Shown in pieces: positions 17,103-24,943 of a stretch of DNA of 64,000 nt; the stretch's first letter is position 1; every line of letters begins with the position of its first letter. The translations under genes and the position numbers were made by a program. The DNA comes from Rhodosalinus sp041365695 (GTDB lineage Bacteria; Pseudomonadota; Alphaproteobacteria; Rhodobacterales; Rhodobacteraceae): contig NZ_JBGFSJ010000002.1 of the NCBI RefSeq assembly GCF_041365695.1, positions 248,001 to 312,000 of the forward strand. Direction: 5' to 3'. Under the pieces are notes generated by a model, which was not told the origin of the DNA, did not search any database, and saw only the letters and a program-made list of their open reading frames with translations.

Positions 17103-17495
17103 ATGACCCGTTCGTTCCTGACCCCCGCCGCCCTTCTCGGCGCGCTGGCAGCCCTCGCCCTGACCTCCGCGGCCGGCGCGGCGCGCGCGCAAGACGGCGC
17201 CCGGGAGACGCCCCGTTTTGAGGCGCTCGACGCCGACGGCGACGGCACGCTGTCGCCGGCCGAACTCGAGGCGGCGGCCGAGCGGCGCCGCGCCGAGCGC
17301 ATCGCGCGCATGGTGGCGCGGCTCGACATGAACGGCGACGGTGCGCTCGACCGGGCCGAGCTTGCAGCGCGTCGCGGCGCGGACCGCATGTTCACGCGGC
17401 TCGATGCGAATTCCGACGGCGCGCTCACGCGGCAGGAGTTCGCCGCCATCCGCGGGATGCGCGGGGCGCATCACGGCGGGGTCGGCCGGCCCTGA
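17103..17495 (+). CDS. Exported EF-hand protein
   Basis: The 130-residue protein has a signal peptide (cleavage near RAQDG, residue 30) and three EF-hand loops: DADGDGTLSPAE, DMNGDGALDRAE and DANSDGALTRQE. All have acidic calcium-ligand positions. The ATG at 17103 follows AAGGAGA. It precedes an ECF sigma factor operon on the same strand, 84 bp away. A role as a periplasmic Ca2+ (or other cation) binder linked to that operon is inferred. Confidence 0.88.
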   Translation: MTRSFLTPAALLGALAALALTSAAGAARAQDGARETPRFEALDADGDGTLSPAELEAAAERRRAERIARMVARLDMNGDGALDRAELAARRGADRMFTRLDANSDGALTRQEFAAIRGMRGAHHGGVGRP

Positions 17496-17579
17496 ACCGG
17501 GCGGCGCGGGCCACATCCGGCGGGGGGCGCGCTTCCCGCCGATTGCGCCGGGCAGGACTTGCGACTACGCCGGAGCGAC

Positions 17580-18182
17580 ATGGCGATGCCTCAGGACGCT
17601 GGCCCGGAACTGGACGACGCGGCGCTGCTGGCCGCGACCGCCCGGGGCGACCGGGCGGCCGCGCGCCGTCTGACGGATCGGCTCCTGCCGGTGGTCTACG
17701 CCCATGCCGTCCGCCTTCTGGGCGATGCGGCCGAAGCCGAGGACGTGGCGCAGGAGGCGATGCTCCGGCTCTGGCGGGTGGCGCCGGAGTGGCGGGCGGG
17801 CGAAGCGAAGGTGACGACATGGCTCTACCGGGTGACGGCCAATCTCTGCATCGACCGCCAGCGCCGGACGGCCCGGCCGGGACCGGGCGGCGCGCTCGCG
17901 CTCGACCAGGTGCCGGAGCCCGCGGACACGTGGCCGGGCGCCGAGGCGGCCTTGCAGGAGACGGCGCGCGCCGAGGCGCTTCAGGCCGCGCTCGCCACGC
18001 TCCCGCCGCGCCAGCGCCAGGCGGTGGTGCTGCGCCATATCGAGGGGCTTGGAAACGCCGAGATCGCCCGCATCATGGAGATCGGCCCCGAGGCGGTGGA
18101 AAGCTTGACCGCCCGGGGCAAGAGAGCGCTCGCCCGCAGTCTGTCCGGGCGGCGCGAGGCACTGGGATACCGCGATGAATGA
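17580..18182 (+). CDS. ECF-type RNA polymerase sigma factor
   Basis: The 200-residue protein has sigma region 2 (about 15-85; EAEDVAQEAMLRLWRVAPEW) and region 4 (about 135-190; LPPRQRQAVVLRHIEGLGNAEIARIM). It lacks region 3, as in ECF sigma factors. The ATG at 17580 is preferred over a TTG 21 bp upstream. The next gene overlaps its end by 8 bp and likely encodes its anti-sigma factor. The signal is probably perceived by the periplasmic protein encoded third. Confidence 0.92.
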   Translation: MAMPQDAGPELDDAALLAATARGDRAAARRLTDRLLPVVYAHAVRLLGDAAEAEDVAQEAMLRLWRVAPEWRAGEAKVTTWLYRVTANLCIDRQRRTARPGPGGALALDQVPEPADTWPGAEAALQETARAEALQAALATLPPRQRQAVVLRHIEGLGNAEIARIMEIGPEAVESLTARGKRALARSLSGRREALGYRDE

Positions 18183-18531
18183 CATCGACCGCGAGACCGA
18201 GGCGCTGCTCGAGCGCCATTTCGCCGCCGCGCGGGCCGCGAGGCCCGAGCCGCCCGCGGGTCTCTCCGAGCGCGTGCGCGCCGATGCCGCGGCGCTGAAT
18301 TCCGCGCCCGCCTCGCGGCGCGCCCGCGCGCCGGGGCCGCTTCTGGAGATCTGGCGGACGCTCGGCGGCTGGCCCGCGGCGGCGGGGCTCTCCGCGGCGG
18401 CGCTCGCCGGGGTCTGGATCGGGGTGGCGGCGCCGCGGGCGCTCGACGGTGGCCTCGCCGCCCTCGCGGGCGGCGACGCGGCGATGCCCGGGCCCGCGGC
18501 CGGGTTCGAGCTGGCGCTGGAGGAGCTTTGA
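18175..18531 (+). CDS. Small single-helix membrane protein, probable anti-sigma factor
   Basis: The 118-residue protein has a charged N-terminal cytoplasmic region (DIDRETEALLERHFAAARA), one membrane helix at about 65-85 (AAAGLSAAALAGVWIGVAA) and a short periplasmic tail. It overlaps the sigma gene by 8 bp and precedes a periplasmic sensor gene by 3 bp. Topology, coupling and order match the sigma/anti-sigma/sensor operons of metal-stress systems. No sequence motif proves the anti-sigma role. Confidence 0.7.
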   Translation: MNDIDRETEALLERHFAAARAARPEPPAGLSERVRADAAALNSAPASRRARAPGPLLEIWRTLGGWPAAAGLSAAALAGVWIGVAAPRALDGGLAALAGGDAAMPGPAAGFELALEEL

Positions 18532-18534
18532 GCG

Positions 18535-19044
18535 ATGACCGAGTCGGAAGCGGAACGCGGCAGCCAATGCGGCGACGGCCGCCCGGGGACGCCGCTCTGG
18601 GTGAGGATCCTGCTTGTGGGCTCGCTTGCGCTCAATCTCCTCGTGGTGGGGATGGTGGCGGGCTTCGCCCTGCGGGGCGAGGGGCGCGCGCCGATGGCAC
18701 GCGACGGCGGCTGGCCCTACGTCGCGGCACTGCCGGTGAGAGACCGCCTGGCTGTGGGCCGGGACATCCGGCAGGCCCTGCGGGCCGGCGGCATGACCCG
18801 CGAGGCGCGACGGTCGAGTTTTGACGAGGCGCTTTCGCTCCTTCGGGACGATCCCTTTTCGGTCGAGCGGTTCGAGGCGCTCCTCTCCCGCCAGTTCGCG
18901 GCGGCGAGTCTCGTACAGGACGCCGGTCGGCGCGCGCTTCTTGCGAAGATCGCGGCGATGCGCCCGGAAGAGCGTGCGCGCTATGCCGACCGGCTTGCCG
19001 AGGCCATGCGCGGCGGCCGCCATGGCGGCGCGGGTCGCCCCTGA
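18535..19044 (+). CDS. Membrane-anchored periplasmic metal-resistance-type sensor
   Basis: The 169-residue protein has one N-terminal membrane helix (about 22-46) and a helical periplasmic domain with arginine-rich heptad-like text (REARRSSFDEALSLL, FEALLSRQFAAASLVQDAGRRALLAKIAAM). The layout resembles the heavy-metal-resistance/CnrX-like family of the Spy/CpxP fold. With the sigma factor and the helix protein before it, it would act as the envelope sensor. The inducing signal is unknown. Confidence 0.75.
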   Translation: MTESEAERGSQCGDGRPGTPLWVRILLVGSLALNLLVVGMVAGFALRGEGRAPMARDGGWPYVAALPVRDRLAVGRDIRQALRAGGMTREARRSSFDEALSLLRDDPFSVERFEALLSRQFAAASLVQDAGRRALLAKIAAMRPEERARYADRLAEAMRGGRHGGAGRP

Positions 19045-19057
19045 GGCGCGTCGGACG

Positions 19058-20434
19058 TCACGCGGCGGGGCGGCCGAGGCGGACGCAGTTCCGTCCGCGC
19101 GCCTTGGCGCGATAGAGGGCGCGGTCGGCCTGGACGAGCAGCGCTTCGGGTTCGGCATGTCCCGCCGCCATCGGGTCGGGCCCGACGGCGAGACCGATGG
19201 AGATCGTCACCCGCACCGCACCCTGGCCATCGGGCAGCGCGAAGGGTCTTTCGGCGACGGCGGCGCAAAGACGTCGTGCCGCGGCCTCGGCCGCGTGGCG
19301 CTGCATGTCCGGCACCACCAGCAGGAACTCCTCGCCGCCGATCCGCGCCGCGAGAGCGTCGGCCCCGATCCCGGCGCGCAATCGCTGCGCGACCTCGGTC
19401 AGCACGGCATCGCCGGCGGCGTGGCCGTGCCGGTCGTTGACCTGCTTGAAATGGTCGAGATCGGCGATCATCACGGCGAAGGGCCTATCCTCCTGGCGCG
19501 CCGCCGCCGCGATCCGGGCAAGCTGCGGGACCGCGTATCGGCGGTTGTGCAGGCCGGTGAGCGGGTCGATGACGGCCGCGGCAAGACCGGCCTCGAGCGC
19601 CGCGCGCATCTGGTCGGCGCGCCGCTTCGCGGCCAACCTGCCCCGCAGCCGCAGGGCGAGCTCCTCGACCTCGAAGGGGCCGGGCATTCCGTCATGCGCC
19701 CCGAGGTCGAGCGCGCGCGCGACGGCGCGACCGCCCGCGTCGCCGCCATGGACCACGATGGCGGCGCGGCGCAAGACGTGCTGCGCGCGGAGCGCCGGAA
19801 GAAGTTCCAGCTCCGCGTCGGCGTGGGGCGGCAGCCCGATCAGCACCGCGTCGGGTGCGGGCCCCTGGGCCGTCAGCAGCGCCGCGGCCGGCGTGAGCGG
19901 GACCGGTACGCCCAGCGCCGCGGACAGCGCATCGGCCTGCGCCCGTGCGCACACCCCTTCGGCGGCGACGTGCGCGATGCGCGGCGCGGGGGCGAAGCCC
20001 GCCGCTGCCTCGGCGCAGCCCATCGCCGCCTCGGCGCTGCGGCGTACCTCCGGCGCGAGCCCGTCGCCCCGGTCGCGTAGCAGGCTGCGCAGCCGCGCGA
20101 GGAGAAGCGCGCCGTCGCGCAGATCCGGGAGGGCGTCGTCGAGCCCGGCGGCGAGGGCGGCGCGCCGGCCTGCGCCGTCGGCGGCGGGCCGCAGCGCCAC
20201 GATCGCGGGGGCCTCGCCCGGCAAGGTGCGGAGCGTGGCGGCAAGGCGCTCGATCTCGGCGCCGGCCAGCCCGGCGCCGAGCACCGCGAGATCCGGGGCG
20301 CCCGCCCGTGCGAGCGCGCGCGCCTCGTCCGCGTCGGCGGCGAGGACCGGGTCGGGGAAGGTGCCCGCGAGCCGCGCGCGCAAGGCGATGCGGCGGGTTG
20401 TTTCCGGCTCGACGATGAGCAATCTGCCCGGCAT
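19058..20434 (-). CDS. PleD-like diguanylate cyclase with two degenerate receiver domains
   Basis: The 458-residue protein has the PleD order receiver (about 1-120), receiver (about 150-270), GGDEF (about 285-455). The catalytic loop is intact: GGEEF at 366-370, plus DLDHFKQVND. The phosphoacceptor aspartates are missing in both receivers: G53 in LAVLGAGLAG and G200 in AVLIGLPP. The acidic pocket near residue 10 is also lost (VEPET). The RxxD inhibitory site is not present before GGEEF. It probably makes c-di-GMP without phosphorylation control. The ATG at 20434 starts the receiver directly. Confidence 0.88.
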   Translation of the reverse strand: MPGRLLIVEPETTRRIALRARLAGTFPDPVLAADADEARALARAGAPDLAVLGAGLAGAEIERLAATLRTLPGEAPAIVALRPAADGAGRRAALAAGLDDALPDLRDGALLLARLRSLLRDRGDGLAPEVRRSAEAAMGCAEAAAGFAPAPRIAHVAAEGVCARAQADALSAALGVPVPLTPAAALLTAQGPAPDAVLIGLPPHADAELELLPALRAQHVLRRAAIVVHGGDAGGRAVARALDLGAHDGMPGPFEVEELALRLRGRLAAKRRADQMRAALEAGLAAAVIDPLTGLHNRRYAVPQLARIAAAARQEDRPFAVMIADLDHFKQVNDRHGHAAGDAVLTEVAQRLRAGIGADALAARIGGEEFLLVVPDMQRHAAEAAARRLCAAVAERPFALPDGQGAVRVTISIGLAVGPDPMAAGHAEPEALLVQADRALYRAKARGRNCVRLGRPAA

Positions 20435-20527
20435 GCTCGCTCCTCGCGCGGTTGCGGCGCGCTTGTCTTTCCTGATGCCCACTCTTTATGAAACTGGTTA
20501 AGAAAATCTTTCGGGAGGAGGATCGGC

Positions 20528-20812
20528 ATGGCGATGAGCGACGACGCGGCAGAGGCGCTCGCCGCGGAGGCGCTGGCGTGGCTTGCCGCCGATGCGGATC
20601 TTCTGGGCGTGTTCATGGGGGCCACTGGGCTGGACGCCGACACGCTGCGGAGCGAGGCCGACCGCCCCGAGACGCTGGCCGCCGTCCTCGACTTCCTGCT
20701 GATGGACGATCTCTGGGTGACCGCCTTCTGCGAGGCCACCGGCCATCCCTGCACGCGCCCGGCCGAGGCGCGGGCGCGGCTTCCCGGCGGCACGCAGGTG
20801 CACTGGACATGA
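20528..20812 (+). CDS. DUF3572 family protein
   Basis: The 94-residue protein is acidic and helical, with the family features ALAWLAADADLLGVFM and AVLDFLLMDDLWVTAFCEA. A GGAGGA ribosome site at 20515-20520 supports the ATG at 20528; an ATG two codons later is possible. It overlaps the following HAD phosphatase by 4 bp (ATGA). This small family is common in Rhodobacterales and its function is unknown. Confidence 0.88.
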   Translation: MAMSDDAAEALAAEALAWLAADADLLGVFMGATGLDADTLRSEADRPETLAAVLDFLLMDDLWVTAFCEATGHPCTRPAEARARLPGGTQVHWT

Positions 20813-21516
20813 CCGCGCGGCGCGCCGACGCGGTGCTGTTCGACAAGGACGGCACGCTCTTCGGATTCGAGGCGACCTGGGGCCCCTGGGCCGAGCAGGT
20901 GATCGGCGCGCTGTCGGGCGGCGCGCCGGCGCGGGCGACCGTTCTGGCCCGCGCGGTGGGCTATGACCTGACGGCCGGGGCCTTCCTGCCCGAAAGTCCC
21001 GTGATCGCGGGCACCAACCGCGAGGCGGCCGAACTGCTGGCCGCGGCGCTTCCGGGCGCGGACCCCGCCGCGCTCGAACTCTGGCTGGCCGATCGCGCCG
21101 CCGAGGCGCCGCTCTCGGAGGCGGTGCCGCTCGCGCCGCTGATGCAGGCGCTCGGGGCGGCGGGCATGACCCTCGGCGTCATGACGAACGACAGCGAGGC
21201 CTCGGCGCGCGCGCATCTAGCCGCGGCGCGGGTGGAGCAGGCCTTCGCCTTCGTGGCGGGGGCCGACAGCGGTCATGGCGCCAAGCCCGCGCCGGGGCCG
21301 CTTCTCGCCTTCGCGCGTGCGGCGGGGGTCGCGCCATCGCGGGTGGTGATGGTCGGCGACAGCCCGCACGATCTGCATGCCGGGCGCGCGGCGGGCATGC
21401 AGACGGTGGCGGTGCTGACCGGGCCGGCGGGCGAGGCGTCGCTCGCACCGCTCGCCGATGCCGTTCTGCCCGATATCGGGCATCTGCCGGCGTGGCTTGG
21501 CCTCGGCACGGCCTGA
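20809..21516 (+). CDS. HAD-family phosphatase (phosphoglycolate phosphatase-like)
   Basis: The 235-residue protein has HAD motif I FDKDGTL (D12, D14), motif II in GVMTNDSE, and motif IV in VVMVGDSPHDLHAGRAAGM. A helical cap lies between motifs I and II, as in Gph-type enzymes. Translation is coupled to DUF3572 by a 4-bp overlap. The natural substrate cannot be fixed from sequence. Confidence 0.9.
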   Translation: MTARRADAVLFDKDGTLFGFEATWGPWAEQVIGALSGGAPARATVLARAVGYDLTAGAFLPESPVIAGTNREAAELLAAALPGADPAALELWLADRAAEAPLSEAVPLAPLMQALGAAGMTLGVMTNDSEASARAHLAAARVEQAFAFVAGADSGHGAKPAPGPLLAFARAAGVAPSRVVMVGDSPHDLHAGRAAGMQTVAVLTGPAGEASLAPLADAVLPDIGHLPAWLGLGTA

Positions 21517-21553
21517 CGGCGTGCGCCGCGGCGGCCGCCTGACGGGGTGCGGG

Positions 21554-21865
21554 CTAGTTCAGACGCGGCCGGCGCGACGGCGTCGCTGTCGCGCCCGTGC
21601 CGGGATCGCGGTTGTCGTTGCAGGGCAGCGCCCGCCACATCCCCACCACGACCTCGTCTTCCGTCGAAAGTGGCCCGAGCGGCACGACGAAATCTCCGAA
21701 GAGCGTCATCAGGATGTCCTCTGCCGGGCAGCGTCCCCTTGGCCCGAACGGGTCGTAGGCCCGGCGCGCGCAGGGCGGATCGCGCAGGATACGCACCAGC
21801 CCGTCGGCAGTGCGTAGAAGCCGCCAATCCGGAGCGAGCCTTTCCTGTCCGACGACCACCGTCAC
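21554..21865 (-). CDS. Conserved hypothetical protein (103 aa)
   Basis: The protein starts MTVVVGQERLAPDWRLLR and contains a CARRAYDPFGPRGRCP segment with two cysteines. No signal peptide, helix or named domain is seen. The frame has coding-like composition and converges with the HAD gene. I cannot assign a function. A short conserved protein of this kind is plausible in Rhodobacterales, but it could be specific to this lineage. Confidence 0.65.
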   Translation of the reverse strand: MTVVVGQERLAPDWRLLRTADGLVRILRDPPCARRAYDPFGPRGRCPAEDILMTLFGDFVVPLGPLSTEDEVVVGMWRALPCNDNRDPGTGATATPSRRPRLN

Positions 21866-22111
21866 GATCCGTGCGCCTTTTCCCGGTCATTCCCAACCTG
21901 AACGATAGCCGCCCGTTGCGGCGAAAGGATGATCGGATCGCGCCCGTCCGGGGGCGTTTCCGGGCACGCGCCCGCGCGATGGGTGCCCTTGCGTCACGGC
22001 ATCGCCGCATTCCGGAGCGGGATGAAGAATCGCGACCATATCCGTCGCAAACCGGCACGACCGGGCCGCGCGCGGCGTTTCTTCTGGCCCGGACACCGGC
22101 AGGAGGGACCC

Positions 22112-23698
22112 ATGGCCTCGAGCATGCCCAGACCCAGCGAGACCCTCGCGCCCGAGCGCCGCCGCCGCGGCGGCGGGCGCGCGGGCAACGCTGCACGACG
22201 CGGCACCGCCGTGATCGAGCAGATGCCCTGGCGGCTGCCCGTGAACATCGACCGCCCCACGGAACCGCTGAGCGAGGACGGCGTTCAGGCCATTCATGAC
22301 GGCGCCATGCGCATCCTCGAGGAGATCGGGATCACCTTCCTCAATCCCGAGGCGGTGGACATTCTCGCCCGGGCGGGCTGCACGGTGAACGGCCAGAACG
22401 TGCGCATGGGCCGCGACATGGTGATGGAGATGGTGGCGAGAGCGCCCCGCCAGTGGGACATCACGCCGCGCAACCCCGAGCGGCGCATCACCATGGGCGG
22501 CAAGCACATCCTCTTCGGCAACGTCTCCTCGCCGCCGAACTACTGGGACATGGAGATAGGCCGGAAGGTGCCCGGCACCCGCGAGCAATGCGCCAACCTG
22601 CTGAAGCTCACGCAGTACTTCAACTGCATCCACTTCGCCGGCGGCTATCCCGTCGAACCGGTGGACCTGCACGCGTCGGTGCGCCACCTCGACGTGCTCT
22701 TCGACAAGCTCACGCTCACCGACAAGGCGATGCATGCGTATGCGCTGGGCGCCGAGCGGGTGGACGACGTGATGGAGATGGTGCGCATCGCCGGCGGTCA
22801 CTCGCACGAGGCGTTCGAGTCCGGGCCGAAGATGTACACCAACATCAACTCGACCTCGCCCCTGAAGCATGACCACCCGATGATGGATGGCTGGATGCGC
22901 CTTGCCCGGCGCAATCAGGGCCTCGTGGTCACGCCCTTCACGCTGGCTGGCGCGATGGCGCCGGTGACCATGGCGGGGGCAGTGTCGCTGAGCCTCGCCG
23001 AGGCGCTTTCGGCCGTGGTTCTGGCGCAGGTCATCCGCCCCGGCGCCTGCGTGGCGATCGGCACCTTCACCTCGAACGTGGACATGAAGTCGGGCGCGCC
23101 CGCCTTCGGCACGCCGGAATACATGAGGGCCACCCAGATGACCGGCCAGCTCGCGCGGTTCTACGGCCTGCCGATGCGCGCCTCGGGCGTCTGCGCGGCC
23201 AACGTGCCCGACGGGCAGGCGATGTGGGAGACCTCCAACAGCCTGTGGTCGGCGGTGCAGTCGGGGGCCAACATGGTCTACCACGCCGCGGGCTGGCTCG
23301 AGGGCGGGCTGATCGCGAGCCCCGAGAAATTCGTGATGGACTGCGAGATCCTGCAGATGATCCAGCGCTACATGGAGCCCGAGATCTGCGCCACAGGACC
23401 CGAAGAGATCGCCTTCGACGCCGTGGCGGAGGTGGGCGACCAGGGCCATTTCTTCGGTATCCAGCACACGCAGGAACGCTATACCACGGCCTTCTACCAG
23501 CCCTTCGTCTCGGACTGGAAGAATTACGAGGCGTGGGAAGCCGCGGGCGCAGTCTGGACCGCCGAGCGCGCGCACCGCGTCTTCAAGGAGATCATCGGCA
23601 GCTTCGAGGCCCCGCCGATGGACGCGGCGGTGCGCGAGGAGCTCGAGGCCTTCGTCAGCCTCCGCAAGGCCGAGGGCGGCGCGCCCACCGATTTCTGA
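22112..23698 (+). CDS. Trimethylamine methyltransferase family protein (MttB-like, non-pyrrolysine)
   Basis: The 528-residue protein is a full-length MttB-superfamily TIM barrel (DGAMRILEEIGITFLNPEAV, FGNVSSPPNYWDMEIG, VTPFTLAGAMAPVTMAGA). No in-frame UAG is used, so it belongs to the non-pyrrolysine branch that includes the glycine betaine methyltransferase MtgB. Members usually pass a methyl group to a corrinoid protein, but no corrinoid protein or MtgC-like partner is nearby. The first 35 residues are basic and low in complexity. AGGAGGG at 22101 supports the ATG. The substrate is unknown. Confidence 0.88.
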   Translation: MASSMPRPSETLAPERRRRGGGRAGNAARRGTAVIEQMPWRLPVNIDRPTEPLSEDGVQAIHDGAMRILEEIGITFLNPEAVDILARAGCTVNGQNVRMGRDMVMEMVARAPRQWDITPRNPERRITMGGKHILFGNVSSPPNYWDMEIGRKVPGTREQCANLLKLTQYFNCIHFAGGYPVEPVDLHASVRHLDVLFDKLTLTDKAMHAYALGAERVDDVMEMVRIAGGHSHEAFESGPKMYTNINSTSPLKHDHPMMDGWMRLARRNQGLVVTPFTLAGAMAPVTMAGAVSLSLAEALSAVVLAQVIRPGACVAIGTFTSNVDMKSGAPAFGTPEYMRATQMTGQLARFYGLPMRASGVCAANVPDGQAMWETSNSLWSAVQSGANMVYHAAGWLEGGLIASPEKFVMDCEILQMIQRYMEPEICATGPEEIAFDAVAEVGDQGHFFGIQHTQERYTTAFYQPFVSDWKNYEAWEAAGAVWTAERAHRVFKEIIGSFEAPPMDAAVREELEAFVSLRKAEGGAPTDF

Positions 23699-23727
23699 CC
23701 CGGCGGCGGCGCGCGGCCGCCGGGCTT
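23699..23727 (+). terminator. Stem-loop after the MttB-like gene
   Basis: A perfect 9-bp inverted repeat (CCCGGCGGC and GCCGCCGGG) with an 8-nt loop starts directly after the MttB-like stop codon and is followed by CTT. The T-run is weak, so it may be a partial terminator before the M20 gene, 38 bp further on. Confidence 0.45.
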
Positions 23728-23761
23728 GACACCACCGCGGGGGCGGGGCGGAGTGGCGGCC

Positions 23762-24943
23762 ATGACCGTGCACCCCAGCGATCTCGGCCCGGAAGACCTT
23801 GGCGCGCTCGCCGACTGGCGCCGCGCCCTTCACCGCCGACCGGAACTGTCGGGCGCGGAGGCGGAGACCGCCGCGGCCGTGGCCCGGATGCTCGCCGCGC
23901 AGGGGCCCGACCGGATATGGACGGGGCTCGGCGGGCACGGCGTGGCCGCGACGTGGGCTGGGGCGGCGCCGGGCCCCGCGATTCTGGTCCGCGCGGAACT
24001 CGACGCGCTGCCGATCGCCGAGGAAAGCAGCGTGCCGCATGTCTCGGAATTCTCGGGGCGGGCTCATCTCTGCGGCCATGACGGGCACATGGCGATCCTC
24101 GCCGGGCTGGCGCGGCGTCTCGGCCGGGTCCGTCCCGCGAGCGGCCGCGCGATCCTTCTCTTTCAGCCCGCCGAGGAGACGGGCGCGGGGGCGGCGGCCG
24201 TGCTCGCCGATCCGCGCTTCGCCGAGATCGCGCCGGACATGGCGGTGGCGCTTCACAACCTGCCGGGCCTGCCGCGCGGCGCGGTCCGGGTGGCGCCCGG
24301 CCCGGCCTGCTGCGCGTCGCGGGGGATGCGGATCAGGCTGCGCGGCCGCGAGGCCCACGCCTCCAGCCCCGAGACCGGCCTGTCACCCGCCCCGGCCCTG
24401 TCGCGCCTGCTGCAAGAACTGCCCGCGCTTTGCGCCGGGGCAGGCCCCGCGGACCCGGGCTTTCGCATGGTCACGCTCACCCATGCGCGGATGGGCGCGC
24501 CCGCCTTCGGCATCTCCCCCGGGCGGGCCGAGCTTTTCGCCACGCTTCGCACCCGGGATGACGACGCGATGCAAACGCTCGTGGACGAGGCCCGGGCGCT
24601 GGCCGAGGCGGCGGCCGCGGGGCACGGCCTCGTCCTCGATGTCGGGTGGGAGGATGTCTTCGCCGCCTGCGTGAACGCGCGGGAACCGGCCCGGGCCCTC
24701 GCGCGCGGCGCGGCGGCCGCAGGCCTCTCGGTTTCGGACGACGGGCTGCCCATGCGGTTTTCCGAGGATTTCGGCCGGTTCGGCGCGGCGGCGCCCGGCG
24801 CGCTTCTGCTGCTGGGCGCCGGGGCAGACCAGCCGCCGCTTCACGACGCGGGCTACGATTTCCCCGACGCGCTCATCGCCGAGGGCGTGGCCCTGTTCTC
24901 GGAGGTCCTCGACGATCTGCTGGGGCGTGCCGATGGCGGCTGA
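23762..24943 (+). CDS. M20-family amidohydrolase (hippurate hydrolase-like)
   Basis: The 393-residue protein has the amidohydrolase layout: WRRALHRRPELSGAE at the start, a metal-binding segment (AELDALPIAEE, HLCGHDGHMAILAG), the catalytic PAEETGAGA, and a dimerisation insert. The family cleaves N-acyl amino acids and related amides. The following membrane protein gene overlaps its end. The order MttB-like then M20 may indicate joint use in nitrogen compound catabolism, but this is only an inference. Confidence 0.9.
   Translation: MTVHPSDLGPEDLGALADWRRALHRRPELSGAEAETAAAVARMLAAQGPDRIWTGLGGHGVAATWAGAAPGPAILVRAELDALPIAEESSVPHVSEFSGRAHLCGHDGHMAILAGLARRLGRVRPASGRAILLFQPAEETGAGAAAVLADPRFAEIAPDMAVALHNLPGLPRGAVRVAPGPACCASRGMRIRLRGREAHASSPETGLSPAPALSRLLQELPALCAGAGPADPGFRMVTLTHARMGAPAFGISPGRAELFATLRTRDDDAMQTLVDEARALAEAAAAGHGLVLDVGWEDVFAACVNAREPARALARGAAAAGLSVSDDGLPMRFSEDFGRFGAAAPGALLLLGAGADQPPLHDAGYDFPDALIAEGVALFSEVLDDLLGRADGG

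Noticed and set aside
22112..23698. A pyrrolysine codon (in-frame UAG) in the MttB-like gene
   Set aside because: The frame is open to its normal length and ends with TGA, so it is a non-pyrrolysine member.
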